This document shows positions 10,980-21,126 of a stretch of DNA of 64,000 nt, one piece after another (positions within the stretch are counted from its first letter, which is position 1; the number at the start of each line of letters is the position of its first letter). A program made the translations under genes and the position numbers. This DNA comes from Raffaelea ambrosiae (lineage: Eukaryota > Ascomycota > Sordariomycetes > Ophiostomatales > Ophiostomataceae), in contig PCDI01000008.1 in the NCBI GenBank assembly GCA_002778195.1, positions 988,655 to 1,052,654 of the forward strand. The letters run 5' to 3'. The notes beneath the pieces are model-generated. The model was not told the DNA's origin and ran no database searches. It saw nothing but the letters and a program-made list of their open reading frames with translations.

Positions 10980-13900
10980 TCAACTCACATTGTTTGGTGT
11001 GTCGACTATTTCGTCGAACGACTGCAGCACCTCAAACTGCATCGCTAGCAGAGGCTCAATCGTTGCGCCGTCGTCCGCCACCCAGCTCAGCACCGTGTGC
11101 ACAGCGCGGTGGTTCTTATTCTGCCGCACGCCCATCATGGCCAGGCCCTGCAGCAGCATTGCCGTGTGCGCCGCACCCGTGCTGGGGAGTACCACCGGCG
11201 CCACGATGCCGCCTGTCGTCGTCTGTGCCTCCACAATCGCCATCGACCCGTCCTCGTTGGTGACCGTGCTCGTGGCCAGGCCTGTGCGGAATGACTGCAG
11301 CACCGGCAAGAATGTTGCCAGCGAACTGCCGGGCGTGCACACAACCACCGTGCCCAGCAGAGTCTCCTTATCACCACCGCCTGTGCTGCCACCACCGCCG
11401 CCGCCTCCACTGCCGCCTCCACTGTTCGTGTTTCCGCCGCCCCCACTCGCATTTAGCTTCGCACGTACCACGCCACAAGTCTTGTTCGACTGCAGCAGCG
11501 CAAACCGGTAGAGCTCCACCACATCTGGCCCGGCCAGGCTGGCAACGTGGTTCAGCACGCTGTCAGCAATGTCCGGCCCCTGGATCAGGTCAAAACTGAT
11601 GCCCGCGTTGGCCAGTTGCCGCGTCAGCCCGTCCGGCGGGCTCCACCTTGTCAGGTCGTGGATCGCCAGGTTGGTCAGTCGCCGCGGATATGACACCTCC
11701 CAGCCACCACGGGCAAACCACTCCTTGATGCTTGCCGTCGTCAGTATTCCGGAGGCGCCGTCCACAGGCGTGTTGGAGCCCGTGCCGGCTCCTGTTGCGT
11801 TTGCACCACCACTGGTGTCCGTGTCACTGTCAGGCACTACTGGAATGCCCGCAAACACACCCGGGAAGCTGCAGCCTAGCTGGATCTTGGAGATCCCGGG
11901 CTTCTGCGACAGAAGGCGTAGCGCACCGCGGTGCAGCGACCGACCGATCGATACGTTGCGCTTGGTCGGGTCGACAAACAGGCTGCCCAGGATTCCCGTG
12001 CCGCGGATGTAGTATGTCGCACAGAAGCCGTAGAGCGCCTGCGTGCTGCTGTTGCGCACAACCAGATGAGCCTCCTCCACATTGGGACTGCCCAGCTCAA
12101 ACGAGCTGGCCGTGGCAAAGCGCAGGTGCTTCATGGAGGGCCCGCTCGCGCGCGCAATCACCTGCAGCAGCTCGTCGAGCCCATGGCCGTCGCGGTCGCG
12201 GTTGTACGTCTCGACTAACCAATTGCGCCGCGATTTGATGACCTTTTTGCTCCTGCGCAGTGTGCCGGGCAGGGAACCGCACGGCACTGACTCGCCAAAC
12301 AGGGAGCGCACCAACGAATGCATGGCCGTTTCCGTAAAGTCAAATGTGCAAATGTACGTGCCAATGGTCTTGTCCATGACAAAGTCGTAAGGCGAGCTGA
12401 CTGCCACCACCAGCAGCGACTTCTTCTGGCCGCTAGCCCGCAGCATCGAGCACATCATCGACACGTGCTTTGTGAAACCGGCCTGGTACAAGTTGCGGTT
12501 GGCGTCGGCTGTCACAATGATAATGGTCGAGGCCCGGTGAATTAGGTTTTCATGCACGGGTCGCAGGCCATTGGCTGTGTATGATGTGTGCAACAGCTTG
12601 CCATGTCGCGCCCGGGCCAGAGACCGTCCTAGCCCACGGAAGACACCCTCCCCGCTCATGATGGCCACCCGGTCACGGTGGAGCCATTTGTCGTGCAGAG
12701 TCTGCCCTGAGCCGGATGATGTTATGGAGAGGGACTTGGTCTCGAGCGTTTTGGTTGCAGTTGATGCCGGCAGTGGCTTCACCAGCGGCGTCAGAAGCAG
12801 CAGTTCTTCCTGCTGCTGCATTGTTCGCGACAGAGGTAGCAGTTGGTCGCGGTCTCGTATGATTGTGATAGAATCGTCGTAGGCCTTGCGCGACAGAGCC
12901 AGATGCGAAGGATGGATCTTGGAGAGAAGAGACAGGCCCGGTGGGTTAAGAGCCTTGGCCCACGATGTGCAGACATTCTTCACTCCGATGACACGGCGCA
13001 GAGAGGTGAATATGCGGTCGCGTGTGATGATGCCGTTGGCGTAGCCCAGCTTCAGGCCGGCAATGGCTTCGAGCTGGACATCGTAGGCACGGCATAGCAT
13101 GACCAGGTCGCAGCCGGCCTCGACGGCCATGACTGTGCCGCCCTTGACACCGATCTCGTGGCTGAGAGCCTCCATTTCCAGACACTCTGAAATGGCCACA
13201 CCGCGGAAGCCCAGCTCGTTGCGGAGCAAGTCGTCGACGACCTGGTCAGACAGGCAGGCATGGCTCACATTCATGGATGGGTTGGCAATGCCGCAGCCGC
13301 CGATCAGCATGGCATCCAGCTGGCGGGTGGCGATGGCATTGCGGAAGGGCACGAGGGCGCCGAGACTCATCTCCTCGAGGGTCTGTGTGATCATGGGCAT
13401 GTCCAGGCTGGAGCCCAGGAAGTCCAGGTTGCCGTAGGAGGGAAAGTGCTTGCCGCAGGTAGCCAGGCCAGCATCCTTGATACCCTTCATGGCAGCAGTG
13501 CTATACTGGGATACTTCCTGTGGGTCATCGCTGGTCGCACGCACGCCCAGCGGCTGATACCTCGCATTGGTGAGCACGTCAAGCACGGGCCCGAACATCA
13601 TATTGACGCCACATGCCGAGATCTCGGTAGCGGTGGCCTTGGCAATAGCGTAGGACAGATCCGAATTCCCTGCTGCGGCTATGCCCATGGCGCTAGGGAA
13701 CTGGCATATGTAGTCCTCGTCAAACAAGCTATTCACACCACCGTTTTCCTGATCTAGTGTAATCAGTAGCGGGTAAGGATGGCCAGCATTATGGGCAATG
13801 GTCTGAAGCTCCTGGACGATCTTTGCCGTTTGCTCGGCGGCTGTTGTGTGTTAGTATCTTACAAGCCATGGCGGGAAGGAGACTTGTAGGCTTGGAATTG

Positions 13901-14465
13901 GTATAGAGGGGGAAGAAATATATATATATTCATAAAACAGAAAGAACGTGGGTGTGTGGAAAGGGGAAGAGAACAAGAAACTGGAAGATCGTTACAGACA
14001 TTTAAGATTCTTTGCCGTCAGCATAACTGAGCCGAGGTGGTGCTCCTCGATCAGATTGCGGATCTGGGGGGTGACCTCGGTGCCATCCCATCCCATAATG
14101 AGCATCTGGCCGATGGCCCTGGCAAGGTGTTAGTTCTTGGTGTCTCATTTTGGAGAAGAAATGGAAAAAATATATCAGAGGCTGCATTGTCCAATGGAAC
14201 ATATCAAGACAAAGATTATGATGTTCCCTCGGCCAAACCCAGACAACCACATAGCTATAGACCAAAGGCAGCCAACGAGCGCGGAAGACAACTGAGCAGG
14301 TGACCAGCCAGGCAAACCAAACAAGTGCCATACATGCAAACGCAAAAGAAAGCAAACATCGCATGAGACAATCAAGAAGCAAGACAGTGATAGGCTAGGG
14401 ACCCAGGGCACATACCAGTCCAGATCCTCCCATAGTGGATCCAGGTCTGCATCTAGCTTGGACAT
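10980..14465 (-). CDS. ngs1: GH3 (NagZ-like)-GNAT fusion, GlcNAc sensor NGS1/NAG3 family
   Basis: Exons 14465-14416, 14118-14000 and 13840-10980 give 1009 residues. Splicing restores continuous NagZ-like sequence (GQMLIMGWDGTEVTP, then LITLDQENGG). Residues about 20-330 form the GH3 barrel with KHFPSYG (187-193) and ISECLEME (Glu275 where NagZ enzymes have Asp). The His of the NagZ DSH loop is also absent (GSSLDMP). Residues about 600-1009 carry GNAT features, including the acetyl-CoA motif VDPTKRNVSIGRS (about 680-692), with a Gly/Ser linker near 870-890. In Candida albicans, NGS1 binds GlcNAc through the GH3 part and acetylates histones through the GNAT part. The same role is inferred here. 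The 5' end faces dac1. The stop TGA overlaps a GTGAGT donor-like sequence, so the extreme C-terminus is uncertain. Confidence 0.85.
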
Positions 14466-16389
14466 GGCTACCGGTCGAGGGGGATGGGATGGAGGGGACG
14501 ATGGAAGGGGCGTATCTGTGTGGACTCCGAGCTTCTAGAAGCCGGTTTTGGTTGCTTGCGCTTCTGCAACTGGTGAAAAGTCCTTTGTTCTACTGCGGAG
14601 GCCGTCTAGTCACTTCATGGCAACGGCGGTTCGTTGCCGAGATAAAAGCGTCCTTTCGAAGAGAGCACGTGAGAGAGTATGCGAGTGAGCAGCTGGCAGA
14701 GTCGTCGACGGCAGCCAAAGCGGGTGGGCTAGGCAAGGGGGGATGGAAACCAGGCGGAGATGCAGACGGGGACTGCGAGACAGAGTGAGGGGCTGCAACG
14801 GCCAGCCAAGGTAACAAGAGAGAGAGAGACGGCCAGGGACCGGGTCACAGAGGACGTGGCAGTGTAACAACAAGCCACGAAGAAGGGGACGGGGTGGGAA
14901 AACGGAGCGGGCACACTGGGAGCGGCTGTGAGGGTGAACGAGCGAACGAGCGAGTGCGAAGCGAGATATGATGACAAAACGGCACGTGTGCTGGGGGCAG
15001 TTGGATAAGCAGCTGCTCGCTCTCTGACAGCCCGGGCTGCGATCTGGACGACCCTGATAGTACTGGCAATCGTTGGTCGCTAGGGAAGGCAGGACCTGGT
15101 GGCTGCTCGGAAAGCACTGACACAAGGAAGGACCAAGGAAGCACCAGGGAACACGGGGAAGGAAGGATAAAGTCCTGGCCCCACCCATGAAGACCCTGTG
15201 ATTGGCAGATAGCGGCAAACGTTGCAGGTGCCCGTCCACGGGTGTGGCAGAGAGGGCGGCGTTTACACCGTAGGCAGAGGAGGCACTGTGCACCACCAGT
15301 CCGCACTAGCGCCCATCGTCTGCGATAGCAGTACTGGACGCTTGCCCAGGCTGGTACTATGTACAGTGCCAGCCCGGTCCAAGACGACTGGGCAACGTTA
15401 CATTTTGGGCAGGTGCGATCCAGCGTCTGCTTGTGCTATGAGAGCGTCTCTGTGCCTGCTACAGTCTCGGCCGCCTTCATCTGGCTGCTAGTTACATTGC
15501 TCTGCGGGCCTTTTCCTATGGTGACCATAGAAAGAAAAAAAAAGCCATCACCAGATTTGCAGCCACGCCACTCCCCCAGAGAACACGCCCCCCCCCCCCC
15601 CCCCCCTCCCTAGACAGTAGCTACACCCCCAAGGAAGCGACTCTAGGGCCCGGCGGGCGAATGTGGGCGTCCCATGGCCGCACGCGTCCGCTGGAAGAGC
15701 TCGCTGGCACACAGTCTCAGCATCAGACCCCCTTCCGGACCAGCCTCCCGGGACGTCCGAAAGACGGTGGTCCTGCCAGTGAAAAGGCTGCTCTGAAATC
15801 TCTGTCTCCCTGGCTGCCCCTGCCTCGCCCCTAGCACAGTCGGCGTGCACTGTGCACGCCCTCTGACGGCCTAGTGGCGGTCTTGCTTGCACATACGTCA
15901 GGCATCTGCGTGGCCAAACGCCTCCCGCAAGACGCTCCGTATCGGAGATCGTCGGCATGGGGCAACTTGGTATCATGGCCGTCTGGGCACACACGGACGC
16001 GCTCTAGACGTTTCGATGAGTAACAGGAAGAAGGCATGTTGCGTCCTGCGAGCGGATTAGCACGACGAGCTAGCAGCAGGAGTGGCCCAATGGGGAAAGC
16101 GAGGAAAGAGCTATATTTCACTTCCTCGACTTTCTCGTTGTTTCGTGGCCTGTGTTTGTTCCTTCTCTTTTTCTTTTCTTTCTTCTCTCTTCTTTTTTGT
16201 TTCTTGTGTCTCTTCTAGATGGAGCCCCCCGCAAGAACCAACAGGACGCCACAAGTCCTGACCAACAAGAGACGACGAGCAGAACGACGAGCAAAGCGAT
16301 AAAGACTCCTTTTGCTTGATTCGCATTTACATGCGCTTCGTGATCCACTTCTGACATCATCAAACCCTCCCCTACCCTCACCCAAAGCC
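14466..16389. promoter_or_regulatory. Divergent intergenic region between ngs1 and dac1
   Basis: This 1.9-kb spacer separates two divergently transcribed GlcNAc genes, so it should contain both promoters. I found no NagB-type deaminase or other credible gene in it. It contains a 19-nt C-run (15588-15606), a CT-rich stretch just upstream of dac1 (about 16130-16215), and scattered GA/CT blocks. I could not assign specific regulator sites by eye. Confidence 0.55.
15588..15606. repeat. Poly-C homopolymer (19 nt)
   Basis: An uninterrupted run of 19 C lies in the ngs1-dac1 spacer. Such runs are prone to length error in sequencing. Confidence 0.9.
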
Positions 16390-17799
16390 ATGCCTTCTGC
16401 CGTGGCAACCGGCCGCACCGGCATCACCAAACTCACCAACTGCCGCCTCGTCCGCGGCGACACACTTGTCTCAGATGACCTCTGGATCAGCTCTGCCACT
16501 GGCAAGATCATCCGCAGCCAGGCCGCCTTCTACGACGAGCATGTGCTGCCGGACGAGACGATCGACCTGGGCGGCCGCATTGTGGCCCCCGGCCTGATCG
16601 AGTGCCAGCTCAATGGCGCCTTTGGCTTCAACTTTTCCACGCTCTTCGGCGACGAGGACGCTGGCGAGCAAAAGGCCGAGTATGGCCGCCGCCTGCGCGA
16701 GCTCAACCAGAAGCTTCTCCGGACGGGTGTCACCGCCTACGTGCCCACCGTCACCAGCCAGACCAGCGAGCTGTACCACAAGGTCATCCCGTTCCTGGCA
16801 CCCAAGGCTCGCCCTGTGGCCGAGGACGGTGCCCAGTCGCTGGGCGCCCACGTCGAGGGCCCCTTTCTGAGCCCGACCAAGAACGGTGTCCACAACCCGG
16901 CCGTCTTCAAGGCTGCCCACTCGCTTGCCGACGTCGAGGACATGTACGGCGCCGACAACCTGCAGCCGCAAGAAACGGCGGCAGAAGACGGAACGACGAT
17001 CACGACGCCCCCTGCCGTCCGCATGATCACCGCTGCGCCCGAGATCGGCCGCATGACCGAGCTCGTCTTCCCCGAGCTCAGCAAACGCGGCATCGTCTGC
17101 GCCATTGGCCATTCCGAGGCCGACTACGAGCAGGCGGCAGCCGCCATGGCCCATGGCGCCACCATGATCACCCACCTGTTCAACGCCATGCGGCCGCTGC
17201 ACCACCGCAACCCGGGCATCTTTGGCGTGCTCGGCGAGGTGTCGGTCGACACGGCGACCACCGCCAACAACCCGCGCGCGCCGGGCCACCGTCCGTACTT
17301 TGGCGTGATCTCGGACGGCATCCACCTGCACCCGACCACGGTCAAGATCGCCTACAACGCGCACCCCGACGGCTTCATCCTGGTGACGGACGCCATGCAC
17401 ATGGTTGGCTGCCCTGACGGGCCCTACGACTGGACCAACGGCGACCGCCACATGCGGCTGGTCAAGAACGGCAAGGTGCTGCTGCTCGAGAACTCGGAGA
17501 CGATTGCTGGTAGCACCATTACGCTGATCGAGTGCGTCGAGAACATGCTCAACTGGACGGGCTCGTCCATCCCGCAGGCCCTGCGCGCGGTGACGATCAC
17601 GCCCGCCGCCATGCTCGGCCTGGAGGGCGTCAAGGGCACACTGGATGCGGGTGCAGACGCCGACCTGGTGGTGATCTCGGTGGACGAGGAGGTGGTGACG
17701 CCTGTCGAGGGCAGCGGCATGCGCGCGGGCGCGCCGACGACGCGGCTGCACATTGACGAGGTGTGGAAGCTTGGCGTGCGTGTGCACCAGCAGAAGTAA
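16390..17799 (+). CDS. dac1: N-acetylglucosamine-6-phosphate deacetylase (NagA/DAC1)
   Basis: A single uninterrupted exon encodes 469 residues. The start is the first Met, at MPSAVATG; the frame is open upstream but has no better start. NagA metal and catalytic signatures appear in order: GAHVEGPFLS with Glu156, IGHSEADYEQA with His241, ITHLFNAM with His262, VISDGIHLHP, and VTDAMHMVG with the catalytic Asp334. This amidohydrolase removes acetate from GlcNAc-6-phosphate to give glucosamine-6-phosphate, the step after the kinase. It is divergent from the ngs1 sensor gene, implying coordinated control by RON1/NGS1 (inference). It is somewhat longer than bacterial NagA (about 380), mainly through loops in the barrel. 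Confidence 0.95.
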   Translation: MPSAVATGRTGITKLTNCRLVRGDTLVSDDLWISSATGKIIRSQAAFYDEHVLPDETIDLGGRIVAPGLIECQLNGAFGFNFSTLFGDEDAGEQKAEYGRRLRELNQKLLRTGVTAYVPTVTSQTSELYHKVIPFLAPKARPVAEDGAQSLGAHVEGPFLSPTKNGVHNPAVFKAAHSLADVEDMYGADNLQPQETAAEDGTTITTPPAVRMITAAPEIGRMTELVFPELSKRGIVCAIGHSEADYEQAAAAMAHGATMITHLFNAMRPLHHRNPGIFGVLGEVSVDTATTANNPRAPGHRPYFGVISDGIHLHPTTVKIAYNAHPDGFILVTDAMHMVGCPDGPYDWTNGDRHMRLVKNGKVLLLENSETIAGSTITLIECVENMLNWTGSSIPQALRAVTITPAAMLGLEGVKGTLDAGADADLVVISVDEEVVTPVEGSGMRAGAPTTRLHIDEVWKLGVRVHQQK

Positions 17800-18575
17800 A
17801 GGGAAGCAAAGAGACGATAATGCAGAGGGGAAGAAGAACAGAAAGCACAGAAGATACCAAAAGAGTGATACCAAGATTGTTTGTTTTTAGAGATTTCGGG
17901 ACAGGAAAAGACGGCAAAGCATGTAATGAAAAAAATAAAAAATAAAACCCGTAGAGAAAACCGGAACAAATAAGCATTGCATATATAGATAGACATAGTC
18001 CATCAACTAGCCGTTTTTATTTCAAGTCGTCCGGACTCCACGAAACCAGCAATCACACATTCGCCTTGTCCACACATCCGCACCTCGTCGAACACCGAAC
18101 TGCAGCGCACCCTCCGTCCGGTACTAGGCCCGCAGCGCAGCATACCACCCGCGTCCGCCGTACGCCGCCCAGAAGTCGGACTTGGTCAGGTGGCCATGAT
18201 GTCTTGCATAGGCTTCTTCATGTCGCCCATGGCAAGGGCAGATGCTACGGGTTGCGCCTCGGATAGAGCCACGACTTCTATATCTCGAGGGTGCTACTTT
18301 TGCATGTTCTTCGTTGAAGACGTATGTCCATAGACTCGACACCTTCTAATTCCGGTATGGGTCGAAACCACCGCCCCCCTCTCCCACGCCATCCCAACCT
18401 ATATTCGCCATGTCCAATGTATGGCCAACATGGAAGCCCCCCCACGGCTTCGCAAGAAAGCTTTTGCAGGTGCGCCCATACCCTTGCTTAGCCAAGAGTC
18501 TGGTTTCTTGCCGTTGTGGTACAGACCATCCTTCCTGTATCAAGGGGCAATGTAACATTGTCAAGACCCCCTTCA
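17800..18575. other. Spacer between convergent dac1 and the alpha/beta-hydrolase gene
   Basis: Contains the 3' flank of dac1 and probably that of the hydrolase gene. A minus-strand frame at 18124-18342 ends in a non-repetitive Trp/Gly-rich peptide that resembles a C-terminal fragment, but no gene could be built around it. Nothing else was recognised. Confidence 0.5.
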
Positions 18576-20318
18576 TCAACTCTTCGCTGGCACCAATGCC
18601 GCTACCCGTGCCCGCACCCACCCCTGCACCTCTGCCTCGCTGTACGGACTCAGCCGCTCCGGGTCCAGGTCCGACGTCCGCAGCGTCGTCGTGTCCACAT
18701 ACGTAAACGACGAGTTCGACTGCGACCGCAGCGTCTCGGGCCGCTCCACGGCGCGCCGGATGAACGCGGCCCAGCGCGCCAGGTTGTAGTCGGAGGCCGC
18801 CAGGTGCGGCAGCGCCAGGCCGAAGCAGTGCGGCATCGCCTCGTAGTGTTCCAGCACGACCGCCTTGGCGCCGTACCCGGCGTTGTGCAGGCGCGTCTGC
18901 GCAAAGAACAGTGTCTCCTCCGCGATGCGCTCCCAGCCGCAGCAGACATACACGGGCGGCGCGCCGGCCCAGCGCGCGCGCGGGCTGACCAGCGGGGTGA
19001 CCAGCGGGTGGGTCAGGAGCGCCGTGTCGGCATACAGGATGTGCCGCGGCAGCGCCGCCGGCCAATCGCCGCCCTGTTCCGCCGGCGCCCGGGGCCCCAT
19101 GGCGGGCAGGTAGTCGAACGCGGCAAAGGTGGCGGCCGGGTCGGCCGTGGGCGCGTCGGCCCAGGCGGGCATGCTGCTGGTGGGATCGAGGTAGGGCGCG
19201 TTGACGGCGAGGCCGGCCATGACGGGGACGGGCCGCGCGGTGCCGAACCAGGGGACGCGTATGCGGCGTTTGTGCAGGTCGAGGACGACCTGGGCGACGG
19301 CCAGCGCCAGGTTGCCGCCCGCGCTGTCGCCCGCCAGCACAATGTTGTGGGCGTTGACCGCCCGGTGGTGGGACCCCGGCGGCGGGTACAGCAGGGTCAG
19401 GTACGCCACCAGGCCGTCCAGCACCGCCGCCGGGAACGGGTGCTGCGGCGCCAGCCGGTACCGCACCGAGTACACCCGCCCGGCAGTGTGCCGCGCCAGC
19501 TCGCCCGTGAAGCGGCGGTACAGCGCCGGGTCGCCGATGAAGAAGCCGCCGCCGTGCAGGTAGAGCACGGTGGTCCGCTGCGGCGCCGTGGCGTCCTGGT
19601 CGAGGGCCGCATAGAGCGCGGCCTGGGACATACCGTCCGGGAGCGTGGCGTGGTCGCCAACGCCGGGGCGGTAGCCCGTCCACTCGGCATAGACGGGCAC
19701 GACGTCCGGCCAGATGATGCTGTTGCTGTTGTTGTTGTTGTTGCTGCTGCTGCTGCTGCTGTTGTGGTTGTCGGTGGGCTGCGTCTTGGTCTTGTTGTTC
19801 TTTTTGGGCTTGTTATTCTTGCTGGTCTTGTTGTTGTTCTGGCTATTTCCCTCTTCCCCAGGCAGGGTTTCCCTCCCAGGGTCGTCCAGCTGCTGGACCA
19901 CATCCACCAGAATCTGGCGTATGGCCTCCGCCTCTGGGGGCACCGGCGTGGTGTACTTGCTGATCCAGACGGGGCCCTTGACGCCTGCATCGCGGTTCAC
20001 GTCGGCCTGGTGGGCTTCGATCTTGGCCAGACCGTCAATGGGTGCGTAGGCCATGGGCTCCTTGACCAGGGCGCGCATCGCGGCCACGATGACCTCCGTC
20101 TTGAAACTCCAGTACCTGCTGGCCTCTGACTGCCCCAGAAGGCGCCGGAAGACCGTCCAGCTGACATGCGGAAGGATCTTCCAGAGCGTGGCCAGCGACC
20201 GAGGACGAGAACCCGGCGTGGGCTCCTTGGCTGGCGTGTTGACCAGCGCCACCGGCGGTGTTGCTGGTGGCGTTGGTTGTTGTTGTTGTTGTTGTTGTTG
20301 CTGTTGTGCATCTGCCAT
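18576..20318 (-). CDS. Alpha/beta-hydrolase fold-3 protein (HSL/steryl acetyl hydrolase-like)
   Basis: One exon of 580 residues. The oxyanion motif HGGGFFIGDP (about residues 265-275) and nucleophile elbow GDSAGGNLAL (about 345) define the hormone-sensitive-lipase-like hydrolase_3 family. YEAMPHCFGL near the C-terminus supplies the likely catalytic His. The acidic residue is probably in CCGWERIAEE. A low-complexity Asn/Lys/Ser insert of about 45 residues sits before the catalytic core, and the N-terminus has a poly-Gln run. Family members hydrolyse short-chain esters, including acetylated sterols; the substrate here is unknown. It is convergent with dac1 but nothing ties it to GlcNAc metabolism. 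Confidence 0.8.
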   Translation of the reverse strand: MADAQQQQQQQQQQPTPPATPPVALVNTPAKEPTPGSRPRSLATLWKILPHVSWTVFRRLLGQSEASRYWSFKTEVIVAAMRALVKEPMAYAPIDGLAKIEAHQADVNRDAGVKGPVWISKYTTPVPPEAEAIRQILVDVVQQLDDPGRETLPGEEGNSQNNNKTSKNNKPKKNNKTKTQPTDNHNSSSSSSNNNNNSNSIIWPDVVPVYAEWTGYRPGVGDHATLPDGMSQAALYAALDQDATAPQRTTVLYLHGGGFFIGDPALYRRFTGELARHTAGRVYSVRYRLAPQHPFPAAVLDGLVAYLTLLYPPPGSHHRAVNAHNIVLAGDSAGGNLALAVAQVVLDLHKRRIRVPWFGTARPVPVMAGLAVNAPYLDPTSSMPAWADAPTADPAATFAAFDYLPAMGPRAPAEQGGDWPAALPRHILYADTALLTHPLVTPLVSPRARWAGAPPVYVCCGWERIAEETLFFAQTRLHNAGYGAKAVVLEHYEAMPHCFGLALPHLAASDYNLARWAAFIRRAVERPETLRSQSNSSFTYVDTTTLRTSDLDPERLSPYSEAEVQGWVRARVAALVPAKS

Positions 20319-21126
20319 TGGCAGGGATGTTATGTGGTTGGCCCTAAGACTCGGAAGGAAGCGAGAGGTGAATGTCTCGGATTTTTGAAGGCAACTAGGT
20401 GTTCGTCGGGATACAACACCGTGCCTTGAACAACGGGAAAAAAGGGCCAGTGATTTAACAGGGAATGGCCAAGTTACAGGCTTATATGCCGGTTAATATC
20501 GTCGTCAGCCAGACGTGCTTGTTGAGCGCTGCGCAAATGCGAACGGGGCGTAATGGGTACAAGTGGGGAAAAGCCTTTTAATAGAGCGGCTTGCAGATAC
20601 TCGTAGCTTCGACGCCCGGCCTCGGTCTGCAGCATCTCTCCGCAACACCGACAGCGCTGGCCGAAACGCGTTCCCAACATAACGGTCGTTCCATGGTCGC
20701 GAAAATGTTTGTTGGAGACATGACGTCAATAAACCGCCCCGTAATGAAAACACAAAACGGGTTGAAGACCTGTCCGTCACCGCAAAATCACGTCAAACGA
20801 CTGAAACGCGCAGTAGAAAAATAAGCCGCCTTTCTCCTTTTGTAAAGAGGTCGCATAGTCAAACAACAGAAATAAACGAAACATCAGAAAAGAAATATGT
20901 AGATGCGTTATAATTACACAGTAAACTGGAAATCCCCCCCAACCCGTTTCCGCCTCCTGGGATGCCCTTTCCCAGTAAGCCTCCTGTATCCTTTTTAACC
21001 CATTGCGCTGTCTTCCTTTGGTGAACAACATGGTTTTCTTCTTCTTCTTCTTCTTCTTCTCTTACGTCTTGGCGAGATCTCCGGACACATGGCCTACATG
21101 GCATCTCCATGCAGTCGCTGGTCCTT
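20319..21126. other. Intergenic region upstream of the hydrolase gene
   Basis: It holds the promoter of the alpha/beta-hydrolase gene and the 3' flank of pex14. A short CTT trinucleotide run lies near 21038-21060. No gene or RNA was recognised. Confidence 0.5.

Noticed and set aside
16471..17874. A 467-codon open frame antisense to dac1
   Set aside because: The sense strand holds all NagA catalytic motifs. The antisense peptide is His/Arg/Val-rich composition noise.
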